Origin: JBGSPQ01 sp041738505
GTDB lineage: Bacteria; Patescibacteriota; Gracilibacteria; UBA1369
DNA length: 64,000 nucleotides
Reading direction: 5' to 3'
NCBI GenBank assembly: GCA_041738505.1
Contig: JBGSPQ010000026.1
Location: 7,447-71,446 of the forward strand
Shown: piece by piece, positions 45,309 to 55,053 of the stretch
Numbering within the stretch: position 1 is the stretch's first letter
Layout of the letters: each line of letters opens with the position of its first letter
Translations under genes and position numbers: made by a program
The notes under the pieces: model-generated
Told to the model about the DNA's origin: nothing
Seen by the model: only the letters and a program-made list of their open reading frames with translations
The model's database searches: none

Positions 45309-46706
45309 ATGGAAAAAATTCGCAGACAAATAGTTGATCTCATCAAAAGAAGTGAAAACATTCTTTTAATGCCCTCGGCGCCGGTGGACGGGGACTCATT
45401 GGGATCCGCCCTTGCCATGTATCTGGTGCTTAAAAAAATCGGCAAAGAGGCTACGGTTGTCTGTGCGGACCCTGTTCCGGACGCTTTCCTGTTTCTGCCC
45501 ACCACCAAAGTAATCAGCGACGATTTTACCGCGGCCGGTGATTTTATTGTGACCTTGGACTGCCGCAAATCCAAACTGAAAACTATCAAAACCAAACTGG
45601 AGCAGGACAAAGTGAACATAATTATCACCGCCAAAAAAGGCAGGTTTACGGCGGAGGATGTATCTTTTGACCACGGCCCCCACCGCTATGATTTGATAAT
45701 TACCGTGGACACCGGTGACTTGGAACAACTGGGCCGTTTTTACGAGGACAATCCGGCGATTTTCACCGACATTCCGCTGATAAATATTGATCATCACGCC
45801 TCAAATTCCAATTTTGGCAGAATCAATTATGTGGATATTATGAGTTCCGCCACCACCGAGCTGTTGATTCCTTTGATTGCCGACATGGAAAAAGAATATG
45901 ACAAAAATCTAATGGACGGGGATGTGGCCACACTGCTTTTGGCCGGCATCATAACCGATACCGGAAGTTTTCAGAACGCCAACACCACGCCAAAATCTTT
46001 CGCCAACTCCGCGCATCTTATCCGCCACGGGGCGCGCCAGCAGGAAATTATCCAGCATGTTTTCAAAACGAAAAATCTCTCCCAGTTAAAGCTCTGGGGC
46101 AGGATTCTGACCAAAATGAAAGTGGACGAAAAGCACAAAATTGTATGGTCAACCATCGGACAGAACGATTTTAAAGACACCGGCAGCACCGACGACGAAA
46201 CCGGCGGAATCATTGATGAACTGATGAGCAACGCTCCCGGTACGGAAATAATTTTACTACTGAAACAAAAGGAAAGTAATCTAATCAGTGGAAGTCTGCG
46301 CACCACCACCGCCGCGGTTGACGCCAGCGCCATCGCCGAAATGTTTGGCGGGGGAGGGCATGTGCAGGCGGCCGGATTCAAAATTGAGGGTGACGATATT
46401 GGGAAAGTGGAGACGGAGGTTGTGGAAAAAATCAGGAAGTTTCAGGAAAAAAGGTTGTCCGCCAAACCGGAGGAACCCGCATACACAACGGAAATCACTC
46501 CCGACGCCGGAGAGGAAGTGCTTAAAGAGACGCCTCTAACGGGCAAGACGCGTGACTTTGTTACGGAAGAAATAAAACCCAAGACCGATGAAACCGACAC
46601 CCGCACGGCCAAAGAAACATTCACGGATTTCGTTATCAAGACGGGCTCCCGCGATGACGACGAAACCGAAATCCACCCCGACGTGGTTTACAAGTTTGAA
46701 GACTGA
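45309..46706 (+). CDS. DHH/DHHA1 phosphoesterase (NrnA-like oligoribonuclease/pAp or cyclic-dinucleotide phosphodiesterase)
   Basis: 465 residues. DHH domain with DGDSLGS (Asp27, Asp29), VDTGD, and NIDHH (Asp161-His163); DHHA1 domain with GGGGHVQAAGF from residue 347. These are the metal and substrate sites of the NrnA family, which degrades nanoRNA, pAp or pApA. Residues from about 385 on are an extra Thr/Glu/Lys-rich tail not usual in NrnA and probably disordered. The stop is immediately followed by the stop of yebC on the other strand, with no gap or terminator. Confidence 0.9.
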   Translation: MEKIRRQIVDLIKRSENILLMPSAPVDGDSLGSALAMYLVLKKIGKEATVVCADPVPDAFLFLPTTKVISDDFTAAGDFIVTLDCRKSKLKTIKTKLEQDKVNIIITAKKGRFTAEDVSFDHGPHRYDLIITVDTGDLEQLGRFYEDNPAIFTDIPLINIDHHASNSNFGRINYVDIMSSATTELLIPLIADMEKEYDKNLMDGDVATLLLAGIITDTGSFQNANTTPKSFANSAHLIRHGARQQEIIQHVFKTKNLSQLKLWGRILTKMKVDEKHKIVWSTIGQNDFKDTGSTDDETGGIIDELMSNAPGTEIILLLKQKESNLISGSLRTTTAAVDASAIAEMFGGGGHVQAAGFKIEGDDIGKVETEVVEKIRKFQEKRLSAKPEEPAYTTEITPDAGEEVLKETPLTGKTRDFVTEEIKPKTDETDTRTAKETFTDFVIKTGSRDDDETEIHPDVVYKFED

Positions 46707-47453
46707 TTAAAGTCCGGCCATCACTTCATCGCTGATATCCGCGTTGGTGTAGACATTTAAAATGTCATCATCATCTTCAATGGCATCCATAAGTTCAAGA
46801 AGATTGGAGGCGGTTTCGGCGTCATTAACGGCAATTTCCGTAACCGGCACATAAACCAGTCTGGCCGATTCGGTCTTGAAACCGCTTGTAATAAGGGCAT
46901 CTTTAACTTTCATCAAATCCTGCGGGGCGGTGTAAATTTCCAGACAACCGTCGCCCTCATTAACATCGTCGGCGCCCGCGTCAATCGCCGCCAGTTCGGC
47001 TTCGTCGCTTTGAGGGCCTTCACATGGCAAAACTATCAAACCTTTTTTACTGAACATATAGCCAACCGAGCCGGCCGCGCCCATGGTCCCGCCCTTTTTA
47101 TTCATAATTGTCTTTAAATTGGAAATCGTCCGGTTGCGGTTATCCGTCAGCGCCTCCATGTAAAGAGCCGTGCCGCCCGGACCGAAACCTTCATAAACAA
47201 CCTCTTCAATCTGGATTCCCAGTTTCGCTTCGCCGGTACCTTTTTTAATCGCTCTTTCAATATTTTCCATCGGGGTGTTATCGGCTCTGGCGTTATCAAT
47301 TGCCGCCCTGAGCAGGGGATTCATGCTTGGATCCCCGCCGTTCCGCGCCGCCACTTCAATCAGTTTGGCGTGACGTGTGAATATTTTACCGCGCTTGGAA
47401 TCCTCCACCGCTTTTCCTCGCTTGATTTTAGCCCATTTTGAATGTCTAGACAT
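46707..47453 (-). CDS. yebC: YebC/PmpR family protein (translation or transcription regulator)
   Basis: 248 residues, the standard YebC fold: MSRHSKWAKIKRGKAVED start, SKRGKIFTRHAKLIEVAAR, IEEVVYEGFGPGG and SVGYMFSKKG. Members act on gene regulation or help ribosomes through proline-rich stretches; the exact role here is unknown. Last gene of the minus-strand group that includes a GDPD-family gene and malic enzyme, three bases after the former. Confidence 0.96.
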   Translation of the reverse strand: MSRHSKWAKIKRGKAVEDSKRGKIFTRHAKLIEVAARNGGDPSMNPLLRAAIDNARADNTPMENIERAIKKGTGEAKLGIQIEEVVYEGFGPGGTALYMEALTDNRNRTISNLKTIMNKKGGTMGAAGSVGYMFSKKGLIVLPCEGPQSDEAELAAIDAGADDVNEGDGCLEIYTAPQDLMKVKDALITSGFKTESARLVYVPVTEIAVNDAETASNLLELMDAIEDDDDILNVYTNADISDEVMAGL

Positions 47454-47456
47454 TGT

Positions 47457-48092
47457 TTATAAGGGGTAATCGGTTACAATTCCGTCTATATCCAGATCCA
47501 GTGATTTATGCCTGTCCTCGTTGCGATTAATCACATAAGAATAAATTTTCATGCCGCGCTTATTGGCGAACCGCACGATGTTTCTGTTCAATAATCTTCT
47601 GTTAATCACAAATATATCCGGTTTCAATAGAAAAGGATAAATGATGTTTTTAAAAAGGAAAAGAAAAAATCTTCTACCGCAGATAAAACCGATCTTCATT
47701 TCCGGGTGCATTTTTTTAAGACGGCGGAGAATAAACGGATTAAAAGAGATGATAAAGATTCTGCGTTCGGTAAGATATTTTTTGTAGAGTTTTGAAAAAG
47801 CCCCGGCGAAAATATTGGAGAACGCAGAATTGGTTTTAAGTTCAATAAATAGAGCTATATCCTTTGGGATGTGGGGGAAGATTTTGTCCACGGTGTTTTT
47901 CCTGAATCTGGGATGATGCAGAAAATCATGTTCCAGAAAGAAAAAGCGAAACACATAAGAATATCTGATATCCAGCTCTATGGCTTTGAATCCGAGCTTA
48001 ACGGAATACAAAAACGCCTCCAGGGTGTTTTCCAAAAAAGGAGAGTTTCCTCCGCGGTGCGCTATGATTTCCATTTCGGATATTTTTTTCAT
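47457..48092 (-). CDS. Glycerophosphodiester phosphodiesterase family protein
   Basis: 211 residues. Family landmarks: AHRGGNSPFLENTLEAF near the start, ELDIR, LEHD, FIELK, and a C-terminal DIDGIVTDYP. The segment between ELDIR and LEHD is unlike the usual TKDG-containing stretch, and the protein is short, with several Phe/Arg-rich patches. Predicted to cleave glycerophosphodiesters, perhaps for lipid turnover or scavenging. Its ATG overlaps the malic-enzyme TGA (ATGA), so translation is coupled. Confidence 0.85.
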   Translation of the reverse strand: MKKISEMEIIAHRGGNSPFLENTLEAFLYSVKLGFKAIELDIRYSYVFRFFFLEHDFLHHPRFRKNTVDKIFPHIPKDIALFIELKTNSAFSNIFAGAFSKLYKKYLTERRIFIISFNPFILRRLKKMHPEMKIGFICGRRFFLFLFKNIIYPFLLKPDIFVINRRLLNRNIVRFANKRGMKIYSYVINRNEDRHKSLDLDIDGIVTDYPL

Positions 48093-49270
48093 TGGATGTT
48101 GTATTTAACAGCAAGCGCGACGGCGGCGGCGACATTTTTATCAAAAACACCGGGGACAATTCTATCGGGCGAGGGGTTATCAACCAGCGCCGCCAGCGCC
48201 TCCGCCGCCGCCGCCTTCACCCTCTCATCAATAAAAACTTTCCTACCTTTGGGACCATCGTCGCTCCTCTCTCTTAAAGCCGCCACAACACCCATAAAAA
48301 CCCCGGGGAAAGCCAGAACATTATTAATCTGATTTTTCATATCGCTTCTGCCGGTACCCGTAACCATCGCACCCGCCGCCTCGGCCTCACCTGGCATAAT
48401 TTCCGGCACCGGATTGGCCATTGCAAAAACAATTGCGTCTCTATTCATCCCCGCAACCATCTCTTTCGTCACCAGCCCGGGACCCGAAACACCAATAAAT
48501 ACATCGGCGCCTTTAAGCGCGTCCGCCACTCCTCCTTCCGCTTTGCTTCCGGGCAAAAGAGCCAGTTCGTGCTTATAAGTACCGGGACTAATGTCCTTCC
48601 TCCCCGCGTGAATTATTCCCCCGCGGTCGCACACGGTAATTTCGCCCGCCTCGTAAAAATGAAGCAGTTTTGCGATTGCGGTTCCCGCCGCCCCCGCACC
48701 CAGCACCACAATCCTCGCCGTCCCGATATTCTTTTCCGTTACTTTCATCGCGTTTATCAAAGCCGCCAGCACAACAATCGCCGTACCGTGCTGATCATCG
48801 TGAAAAACAGGAATTTCCAGCTCCTCAATCAGCCTGCGCTCAATTTCAAAACATTCAGGTGCGGCAATATCCTCCAGATTAATCCCCGCAAAAGGAACCG
48901 CGATTTTCTTCACAATCTCCACGAACTCATTAACATCTCTTGTATCCACGCAAACCGGAAAGGCGTTAAGCCCTCCAAACCGCTTAAATAAAGCGCACTT
49001 GCCCTCCATAACCGGCAGTGCCGCCGCCGTCCCGATGTTCCCCAGTCCCAAAACGGCGGTGCCGTTTGTAACGACCGCCACCGTATCGGACTTGATTGTA
49101 AGATCGTTAACCGCCGCGGGGTTGCGCGCAATTTCCCGGCAGACCGCAGCCACTCCGGGAGTATAAACAAGTGAAAGATCTTCAAAACTTTCTATTGGCG
49201 TTTTCGTTTCCACACTTAACTTCCCGCGCAAAGACGCGTGCAGGTTAAGTGACTTTATGTCGGTATCCAT
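48089..49270 (-). CDS. NAD(P)-dependent malic enzyme
   Basis: Oxidative decarboxylation of malate to pyruvate. 393 residues, the short bacterial form. Conserved pieces in order: SLVYTPGVAAVCREIA, TNGTAVLGLGNIG, FAGINLEDIAAPECFEIE, FHDDQHGTAIV, the NAD-binding VVLGAGAAGTAIA, and NQINNVLAFPG. Domains appear complete, without the phosphotransacetylase extension. Between a lipoprotein gene (15 bases upstream) and the GDPD gene. Confidence 0.96.
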   Translation of the reverse strand: MDTDIKSLNLHASLRGKLSVETKTPIESFEDLSLVYTPGVAAVCREIARNPAAVNDLTIKSDTVAVVTNGTAVLGLGNIGTAAALPVMEGKCALFKRFGGLNAFPVCVDTRDVNEFVEIVKKIAVPFAGINLEDIAAPECFEIERRLIEELEIPVFHDDQHGTAIVVLAALINAMKVTEKNIGTARIVVLGAGAAGTAIAKLLHFYEAGEITVCDRGGIIHAGRKDISPGTYKHELALLPGSKAEGGVADALKGADVFIGVSGPGLVTKEMVAGMNRDAIVFAMANPVPEIMPGEAEAAGAMVTGTGRSDMKNQINNVLAFPGVFMGVVAALRERSDDGPKGRKVFIDERVKAAAAEALAALVDNPSPDRIVPGVFDKNVAAAVALAVKYNIQ

Positions 49271-49285
49271 GTTGGTTTATCAGCT

Positions 49286-49606
49286 TTATTCGCCGGGTGC
49301 TTCCGTCGGCGTTGTCGTTGAAGGCACGCCCGGGGGCAAAGTAATCGTAATATCCTGGGTTTCGGTCACCGCCTGCGGTGTAACTGTTTCCACTTGCGGA
49401 ACATCAGCCGCTTCCGTTACCCCCGGTGGGGCTGAAGTGGGGCCTTTCACCGATGGTGGTGAAGACGGACCGCGCGTATACGGAACCGCAAGTTCGGGTA
49501 AATCGGTTTCAGTATCGGACACATCATCCGCAGGCTGAGACTGGCAACCCGCCAGACCCGTTAAAACCAACATCGAACACACTAAAACAAGGTATCTTTT
49601 ATGCAT
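49286..49606 (-). CDS. Small lipoprotein, Pro/Thr-rich
   Basis: 106 residues with a lipobox (MLVLTGLAGC then QSQ) after a short signal peptide. The mature part is Pro, Thr, Glu and Val-rich, probably a disordered surface tether. No family recognised. It lies between another lipoprotein gene (18 bases upstream) and malic enzyme, in the same direction. Confidence 0.7.
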   Translation of the reverse strand: MHKRYLVLVCSMLVLTGLAGCQSQPADDVSDTETDLPELAVPYTRGPSSPPSVKGPTSAPPGVTEAADVPQVETVTPQAVTETQDITITLPPGVPSTTTPTEAPGE

Positions 49607-49624
49607 TAATATTTTTTGATTAAA

Positions 49625-49936
49625 CTACTCCGAAATCGTCAGAGACGCTTCCTGTTGTGCAGTTGCGGGATCAGCGACCGCCCCTTCGGAAATTGTCAAT
49701 GTGGCTTCCTGCTGAACGGCATTTTCATCCGTAGGTTCGGTGATAGTCAAAGATGCCTGCTGTTCAACGGCTTCGCCGCCTTCCGTAACTTCCAGAGTGG
49801 CCTTCTGATCAGCGGTTGTAGCTTCGGTTGCCGCTTCCTTATCGGGAACTTTTACTTCGGGCTGAGCGGGAGTCTGGCATCCGGCAAGACCGAGGGCCAA
49901 TACAAACAGAGCTGAAATGGCGATGGTTTTCTTCAT
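49625..49936 (-). CDS. Small lipoprotein with LTISE-type repeats
   Basis: 103 residues, signal peptide MKKTIAISALFVLALGLAGC with lipobox cysteine at residue 20. The mature part repeats a motif of about 17 residues centred on QQEATLTISE or QQASLTITE three to four times, to the last residue. Acidic and likely extended. Function unknown; similar in type to the lipoprotein following it. A TATAAT (49960-49955) on the minus strand may be its -10 box. Confidence 0.75.
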   Translation of the reverse strand: MKKTIAISALFVLALGLAGCQTPAQPEVKVPDKEAATEATTADQKATLEVTEGGEAVEQQASLTITEPTDENAVQQEATLTISEGAVADPATAQQEASLTISE

Positions 49937-50020
49937 TTTTTACTGTGGTTAAGAATTATAAAATGATTTTAACACCAGAAAGGATTTTACTATTTTTTAA
50001 CCGAAAAACAAAATGCAAAT

Positions 50021-51358
50021 TTAAAAAGCGGTTGTGTTTCCGTCATTTAGGGCCAGAATTGTATTTGAACCTCGTTCCAGCTTAAGCATCACGTCATATT
50101 CGGTGCTGTAATAATAATCCACCGGCCCGGTTCCTATGCCGATTGTATCCGTTTCAACCAAAAGTTCGTCGCCGAACATGTCCAGAACCGCCTGTCCTTT
50201 GTCTTTTACCAGAATCAGTTTGCGAACCTCGGAAAGAAAAGACTCCCTGTCCAGATTCACGGACGAGGTGCTGGTTTCCGAACCGCTGTACTCCCTTACA
50301 CTGCCAATCATGTACCTGATCTTTTCCAGCAGAAGTGGCTGGTTTTCACCCATGCCCACCTGTGTGTATGCCGCCAGAATCTTCTTGCCCGGGAGTTCAA
50401 AGAAATAATCGTTAAGACCGCTTTCCGTAAGGCCGATGCTGGCAAACGGATATTCGTTGAGTGTCTGAGCCTTCCTGACCGCGCCACTGTCGTATTCCAA
50501 CAAATCCGTATATTCCTTAACGGAGTAACCCGTTTCATTGGCGTCAACCGCAATCACAACGGTGGCGCTCAGCGGCAGAACCCTCGCCCAGCTCAATTGC
50601 TCGTTAATATCATCCCGTTTCCATAAAATAACCTGGTTGCCCGCCTTGATAACGCGCCAGTCGGGCGGATATTTAATGCTGAAACCGTTTGCGGAATCGT
50701 TATAAGTGGGCCAGTTGGTGGATAGAGGAAACTTTTCCAGATTGTTTTCCTTCGTATACATCAGACGGAAAATCATTTCGGCGAACTGTCCGCGGGTAAT
50801 GTCCCTTTCGGCATGCAGAAGCCCGTCATCGGACGACTCAATAAAATATTTATTTTTGGCAAAGTCGGCGTAAGCCACATACCAGGCCAGCACGTCCACA
50901 TCGGGATAAGGGTTTTGAGTGGGCGGATTACCGACTTCCATATCAAACGCCAGCAAAACTATCTTCAGGCTTTCCGCCACGTTGATATTGTTGGCGGGCT
51001 TGAAAGAGCCGTCCTTATAACCCTCCACCAATCCCGTCTCCACCGCCTTTTTCACATACTCATAAAACCAGTCGCTCTCGCTCACATCCGGAAAATCAAT
51101 CTGCTCCGTGCTTTCGCCGTCCTTACCCGTCGCCAGCATCACCATTTTCAGGGCTTCGGCTCTGTTTATTGTCTGTTCCGGTTTAAAGGTGCCGTCCGCA
51201 TAGCCCGAAATCACCCCCTTGGAATGCAGATATTCAATCGCCCCGTAGTGGATGGTGGACGTGGAGGTTACATCGCTGAAAGCCGCCAGCATTACGGTTG
51301 CGGGTATCATTGTCAAAACCGCCAGACACATTAAAACGAGTGAGCCTATTTTTTTCAT
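50021..51358 (-). CDS. SLH-domain surface protein
   Basis: 445 residues. Signal peptide (MKKIGSLVLMCLAVLTMIPATVMLAA) then three S-layer homology domains in tandem (about 28-80, 90-145, 150-205), with the typical GYADGTFKPEQTINRAEALK and GYKDGSFKPANNINVAE motifs. The C-terminal half has a PsbP/MOG1-like start (GFSIKYPPDW) and no recognised catalytic motif. SLH domains bind secondary wall polymer and anchor proteins at the cell surface. Single gene with an extended -10 promoter upstream. Confidence 0.9.
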   Translation of the reverse strand: MKKIGSLVLMCLAVLTMIPATVMLAAFSDVTSTSTIHYGAIEYLHSKGVISGYADGTFKPEQTINRAEALKMVMLATGKDGESTEQIDFPDVSESDWFYEYVKKAVETGLVEGYKDGSFKPANNINVAESLKIVLLAFDMEVGNPPTQNPYPDVDVLAWYVAYADFAKNKYFIESSDDGLLHAERDITRGQFAEMIFRLMYTKENNLEKFPLSTNWPTYNDSANGFSIKYPPDWRVIKAGNQVILWKRDDINEQLSWARVLPLSATVVIAVDANETGYSVKEYTDLLEYDSGAVRKAQTLNEYPFASIGLTESGLNDYFFELPGKKILAAYTQVGMGENQPLLLEKIRYMIGSVREYSGSETSTSSVNLDRESFLSEVRKLILVKDKGQAVLDMFGDELLVETDTIGIGTGPVDYYYSTEYDVMLKLERGSNTILALNDGNTTAF

Positions 51359-51380
51359 AATATATTGTTAAAGCCCGCAA

Positions 51381-51389
51381 ATTATATCA
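51381..51389 (-). promoter_or_regulatory. Extended -10 promoter of the SLH protein gene
   Basis: Minus strand TGATATAAT: TATAAT at 51386-51381 preceded by TG at one base distance. No good -35 is seen, as expected for extended -10 promoters. Confidence 0.55.
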
Positions 51390-51452
51390 AACCTGCAACA
51401 AAAACAGAAAAAATATTTACTGACTCAATCTTAAAAACCATTCAAATTCGGA

Positions 51453-52817
51453 CTAATAAACGGCCTCACCCGGAGAATACATATCCAGATTATCGTCTCC
51501 GATAAGAGCAACCATTTCCTCCACCGCGTCTTCAAAAGGAACGGTTTTCTGCGAACCCACTTTCATGTCGCGGATGATCGCCGTGCCTTCTCGCACTTCG
51601 GTCAGCCCCAGAATGATGGTATAGGGAACATTGAATTTGTCCGCCATTCTAAGCTGTGTTTTAATGGAGCCTTTCCCGAGAGCGCCCATCGTTTTGATTC
51701 CGGCGTCGCGCAAGTCCGCTATCAGTGGCAGACACCTTTTTTTGGCCTCCTGCCCAAGCTGGGCGACAAAAACATGCAGGTCGTCTTTTTGCGGAACTTT
51801 GATTTTCTCCCGTTTCATATTGGCGATTATCCTGTCCATTCCCGCCGCGAAACCCGAAGCCGCCGTGGGTTGTCCGCCCATCAGTTCAACCAGTCCGTCA
51901 TACCGTCCTCCTCCGCCAATGGCGTTTTGGGCGCCCTCCGTTTTGTCCCAGAATTCAAAAACCGTTTTAGTGTAATAATCCAACCCCCTCACCAGAGAAG
52001 TATTTACTATGTAATCCACCTTCATTTCCTCCAGAAACTCCTTAACGTCGCGGTCAAAAGCCTTGCAGTCCTCGCAAAGATAATCGGTGAGTTTTGGTGC
52101 GATTTGCGCCAGAATCTGGCAGTCCTCCTCTTTGCAGTCCAAAAGTCTTAATGGATTTTTTTCCAGTCTGTCTTTGCAGTTGTAACAGAGCGACCTTTCC
52201 TTGCCGTAATAAAAATCCTTTAAAACCTGAGTATAAGCCGGACGGCACTGCGCGCATCCGATGTTGTTGAGTTGAATGGAAAAAAGTTGGGCGATTCCCA
52301 AATCGTCCAGAATTTTCCAGGCCAGATAAATCAGCTGGGCGTCAATGGCCGGATCGCTCTCGCCGATAACCTCAAACCCAAACTGCCAGAACTGCCTGTA
52401 TCTTCCTTTCTGCGGGCGGTCGTAGCGGAAATGCGGTTCAATGTAATAAAGCGCCACGGGCTGAGGCATACTCTGCATACCGTTTTGGATGTACGCTCTT
52501 ACCACCCCCGCCGTGCTTTCCGGTTTCAATGTCAGACTGCGTCCTTTTTTGTCCTCAAATGTGTACATTTCCTTGCTCACAATGTCGCTGGTGGCCCCGA
52601 TACTCCTTGCGAAAACATCCGTAAATTCAAATATCGGAGTTGTGATGCGCCTGAATCCGGCCTGCCTGCAACGGTGCCTAACCACTTTTTTTATGAAAGT
52701 GTGATATTCATGATCTCTGGGCAGAATGTCGTGCACGCCCTTGGGAGTCTGGTAGGGCGGTTTTTGCCCTTGTGTTTCACTTGAATCATCCGCGTCGGAT
52801 AACTGATCCTTTGCCAT
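51453..52817 (-). CDS. hisS: Histidyl-tRNA synthetase
   Basis: 454 residues, class II aminoacyl-tRNA synthetase. Motif 1 region near the start (TPKGVHDILP), motif 2 (EPHFRYDRPQKGRYRQFWQFG), the HisA loop LVRGLDYYTKTVFE, motif 3 AASGFAAGMDR, and the anticodon-binding domain. The insertion domain carries the CxxC pairs (GCAQC, CYNC, CEDC) common to many bacterial HisRS. The first ~20 residues are an acidic, Gln/Ser-rich extension. A TATAAT at 52857-52852 (minus strand) is a probable -10. Confidence 0.97.
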   Translation of the reverse strand: MAKDQLSDADDSSETQGQKPPYQTPKGVHDILPRDHEYHTFIKKVVRHRCRQAGFRRITTPIFEFTDVFARSIGATSDIVSKEMYTFEDKKGRSLTLKPESTAGVVRAYIQNGMQSMPQPVALYYIEPHFRYDRPQKGRYRQFWQFGFEVIGESDPAIDAQLIYLAWKILDDLGIAQLFSIQLNNIGCAQCRPAYTQVLKDFYYGKERSLCYNCKDRLEKNPLRLLDCKEEDCQILAQIAPKLTDYLCEDCKAFDRDVKEFLEEMKVDYIVNTSLVRGLDYYTKTVFEFWDKTEGAQNAIGGGGRYDGLVELMGGQPTAASGFAAGMDRIIANMKREKIKVPQKDDLHVFVAQLGQEAKKRCLPLIADLRDAGIKTMGALGKGSIKTQLRMADKFNVPYTIILGLTEVREGTAIIRDMKVGSQKTVPFEDAVEEMVALIGDDNLDMYSPGEAVY

Positions 52818-52876
52818 AAATTTTTAAATAAAGTTAAAAAGACTGGTTAAAATTATAGCAGTTTTTTTTTGAATTG

Positions 52877-53881
52877 CTAGCCGTTATTTCTGTCCGTGAA
52901 TGCTTTTTTCAGCATTTGCAGGGCGTTTTTGGAGGCGTGAACCAGTCCGATAAACACAAAAAATAAATCTCTTATTCTGATGATAAACACCAGTACAAAG
53001 GCGTTAATTGAGATTCCCAGTGCCGCGAACATGGCGGCGTGACCTCCCTCCAGAATGCCAATTCCTCCCGGAATCGGGATCATAAAAGCGATGTAGGGAA
53101 TCGTGCTTACCAGAAAAGTCTGCATGAAAGTCATATTAACACCCATAAACCTGGCTATCAGCCAGTGCTCCAAAAGTAGAAACGATGTGATAACGATGGA
53201 AATCCCGACCAGCAGAATGAAAGCCCGGGCGTGATGTTTATAAAAATTAGCCATCTCCTCTTCAACCTCAATGATTTTTTCTTCCAGACTTTTTATTTTT
53301 TTGAATTTATTTAGACGGAAAAATCTTAAAACGGAGCTGAAGAATCCAATGTTTTTTACCGAGGAAAAATAAAACCAGAAAACCAGCACCACCAGCGCCG
53401 CCAGCAGTATGGCAAAGAATATCTGCATGCTCTCCGAAAGGGAGCCTTCTATCAGAGCAATCGCGATACCCGCGCCGATAAAAATAAACAGCGCCGCGAA
53501 CTCCAGCCCTTTGTCTATAATCACCGAAGAGGCCGCCGTTTTGGAGGGGACTCCGTCCTTATGAAGAAGCATCGCCCGCAAAGGTTCGCCGCCGGTCTGG
53601 GCGGTTGGGGTTATGTAGCTTACCGCGAACCCCGACATTCTGTGCATGAATAACTGCCAGAATGAAAGTTTGTGATTGTAGGTTTTTTTGATGATGATGT
53701 GCCAGCGCAGGGTGTAGAGCATAAAGTTCAGCAACGACAAAAATACAAACACCCCGAAGTGCAGTAGTTTAAACTGGCGGAGATTGGTCCAGATTTCCTC
53801 CACTCCCGTCTGGTAAACCACTCCCGCGAAGAAAGCGATACCTATCAGCAACAGGAATGTAAACAGAATGATACGTTTCAT
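52877..53881 (-). CDS. UPF0104/lysylphosphatidylglycerol synthase-type membrane protein (flippase-like)
   Basis: 334 residues with about eight hydrophobic spans. Landmarks of the family: the LRWHIIIK segment after the second span, the TPTAQTGGEPLRAMLLHKDG motif, and MIPIPGGIGILEGGHAAMFAALG towards the end. Only the membrane domain is present, without the C-terminal transferase of MprF. Members are thought to move lipids or lipid-linked intermediates across the membrane; the substrate here is unknown. Monocistronic by its own promoter. Confidence 0.88.
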   Translation of the reverse strand: MKRIILFTFLLLIGIAFFAGVVYQTGVEEIWTNLRQFKLLHFGVFVFLSLLNFMLYTLRWHIIIKKTYNHKLSFWQLFMHRMSGFAVSYITPTAQTGGEPLRAMLLHKDGVPSKTAASSVIIDKGLEFAALFIFIGAGIAIALIEGSLSESMQIFFAILLAALVVLVFWFYFSSVKNIGFFSSVLRFFRLNKFKKIKSLEEKIIEVEEEMANFYKHHARAFILLVGISIVITSFLLLEHWLIARFMGVNMTFMQTFLVSTIPYIAFMIPIPGGIGILEGGHAAMFAALGISINAFVLVFIIRIRDLFFVFIGLVHASKNALQMLKKAFTDRNNG

Positions 53882-53910
53882 TGATTTGCGAAAGCTCTAA
53901 GTCACTGGAC

Positions 53911-53939
53911 AATTTAGTTTAATTTGCCGGCCGGTGCAA
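53911..53939 (-). promoter_or_regulatory. Promoter of the UPF0104 gene
   Basis: Minus strand: TTGCAC (53939-53934), 17 bases, TAAATT (53916-53911), about 30 bases before the ATG at 53881. Confidence 0.5.
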
Positions 53940-53979
53940 GTTGCCATGGGTTTTCAGGGAGTACTTGCGGACGAGCTTT

Positions 53980-55053
53980 TCAGTACATTCTTAGCGACGG
54001 GTCGGCCAGCGCGTGCAGGTTTTTGAAAGGAGCGCGTGATTTCTTGAAATGGAAGAAAGCCGCCGCGGCAATCATCGCCGCGTTATCGGTGCAGTAGACG
54101 AGTTTTTTGGAAAAACGCAGTTTGGGGGTAATGTTCAGTTTGATTTGTTTGCCTTTGTGGTCGCGGTAAAAGCCTTCGTCAATTCTTTCGCCGGTGATTT
54201 CACGAAGTCGCTTATTGGCCGAAACCCCTCCGGCCAGATGAACCTCTTTCACTTTATGCAGTACGGCCGCCTTGAGCAGTTTATCCGCAAGAACTTCGCA
54301 GGCCGCTTCCTGAAAAGAGGCCGCGCAGTCGGCGATGAATTTTTTGGACAGCCTTTTTTTATTGGCGAATTCCGTTTTAACCACATTCAAAACCGCCGTT
54401 TTCAAGCCCGAAAAACTAAAGTCAAAACTGTCCTTGGCCATGTGCACACGTGGAAAATTAAACGCTCCCGGATTGCCTTTCTCCGCAACTTTGGCAATTT
54501 CCGGGCCGCCCGGATAACCCAGGTTAAGCATCCTCGCCACTTTGTCAAAAGCCTCTCCGGCCGCGTCGTCCAGCGTTTCCCCCAGCAGTTTGTAATCGGC
54601 GTGCGATTTCATCAGCACCAGCTCGTTGTGCCCGCCCGAAACCGTCATCACAAGCAGGGGAAAGCGGATTGGATCTTTTGGTTCTTCGTCCAGCCAGTTG
54701 GCGTAAATGTGACCGGCAATGTGATTCACCGGTATCAGTGGTTTGTTTTTATAGAGCGCCAGAGTGGAGGCCGCCGTCATGCCGATAATCAGAGAGCTCA
54801 ACAATCCCGGCCCTTGCGTTACGGCAATCGCGTCTATTTCGTCCCACCCGCATTTGGCTTCTTTTAGCGCGCGGTCAATCACGGGAATAATCTTTAAAAC
54901 GTGTTCGCGCGCCGCCACTTCCGGGACGACGCCGCCCGTTTTTTGGTGCAGGGGTATTTGTGACGCGATCACGTTGGACAAAACTTTTGTGCCGTTTTCC
55001 ACGACGGCGGCGGCCGTTTCATCGCATGAAGTCTCAATTCCCAGAACGCGCAT
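53980..55053 (-). CDS. tsaD: tRNA N6-adenosine threonylcarbamoyltransferase TsaD
   Basis: Transfers threonylcarbamoyl to A37 of ANN-decoding tRNAs. 357 residues from the chosen start MRVLGIETSCDETAAAVV; the frame extends seven codons further (to 55074). The later start is preferred because it reduces overlap with the upstream gene and gives the family's standard N-terminus. Iron-binding His pair in VNHIAGHIYA; VSGGHNELVL and HLAGGVSANKRLR also present. Overlaps the end of the FAD-oxidoreductase gene by 20 bases. Confidence 0.96.
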   Translation of the reverse strand: MRVLGIETSCDETAAAVVENGTKVLSNVIASQIPLHQKTGGVVPEVAAREHVLKIIPVIDRALKEAKCGWDEIDAIAVTQGPGLLSSLIIGMTAASTLALYKNKPLIPVNHIAGHIYANWLDEEPKDPIRFPLLVMTVSGGHNELVLMKSHADYKLLGETLDDAAGEAFDKVARMLNLGYPGGPEIAKVAEKGNPGAFNFPRVHMAKDSFDFSFSGLKTAVLNVVKTEFANKKRLSKKFIADCAASFQEAACEVLADKLLKAAVLHKVKEVHLAGGVSANKRLREITGERIDEGFYRDHKGKQIKLNITPKLRFSKKLVYCTDNAAMIAAAAFFHFKKSRAPFKNLHALADPSLRMY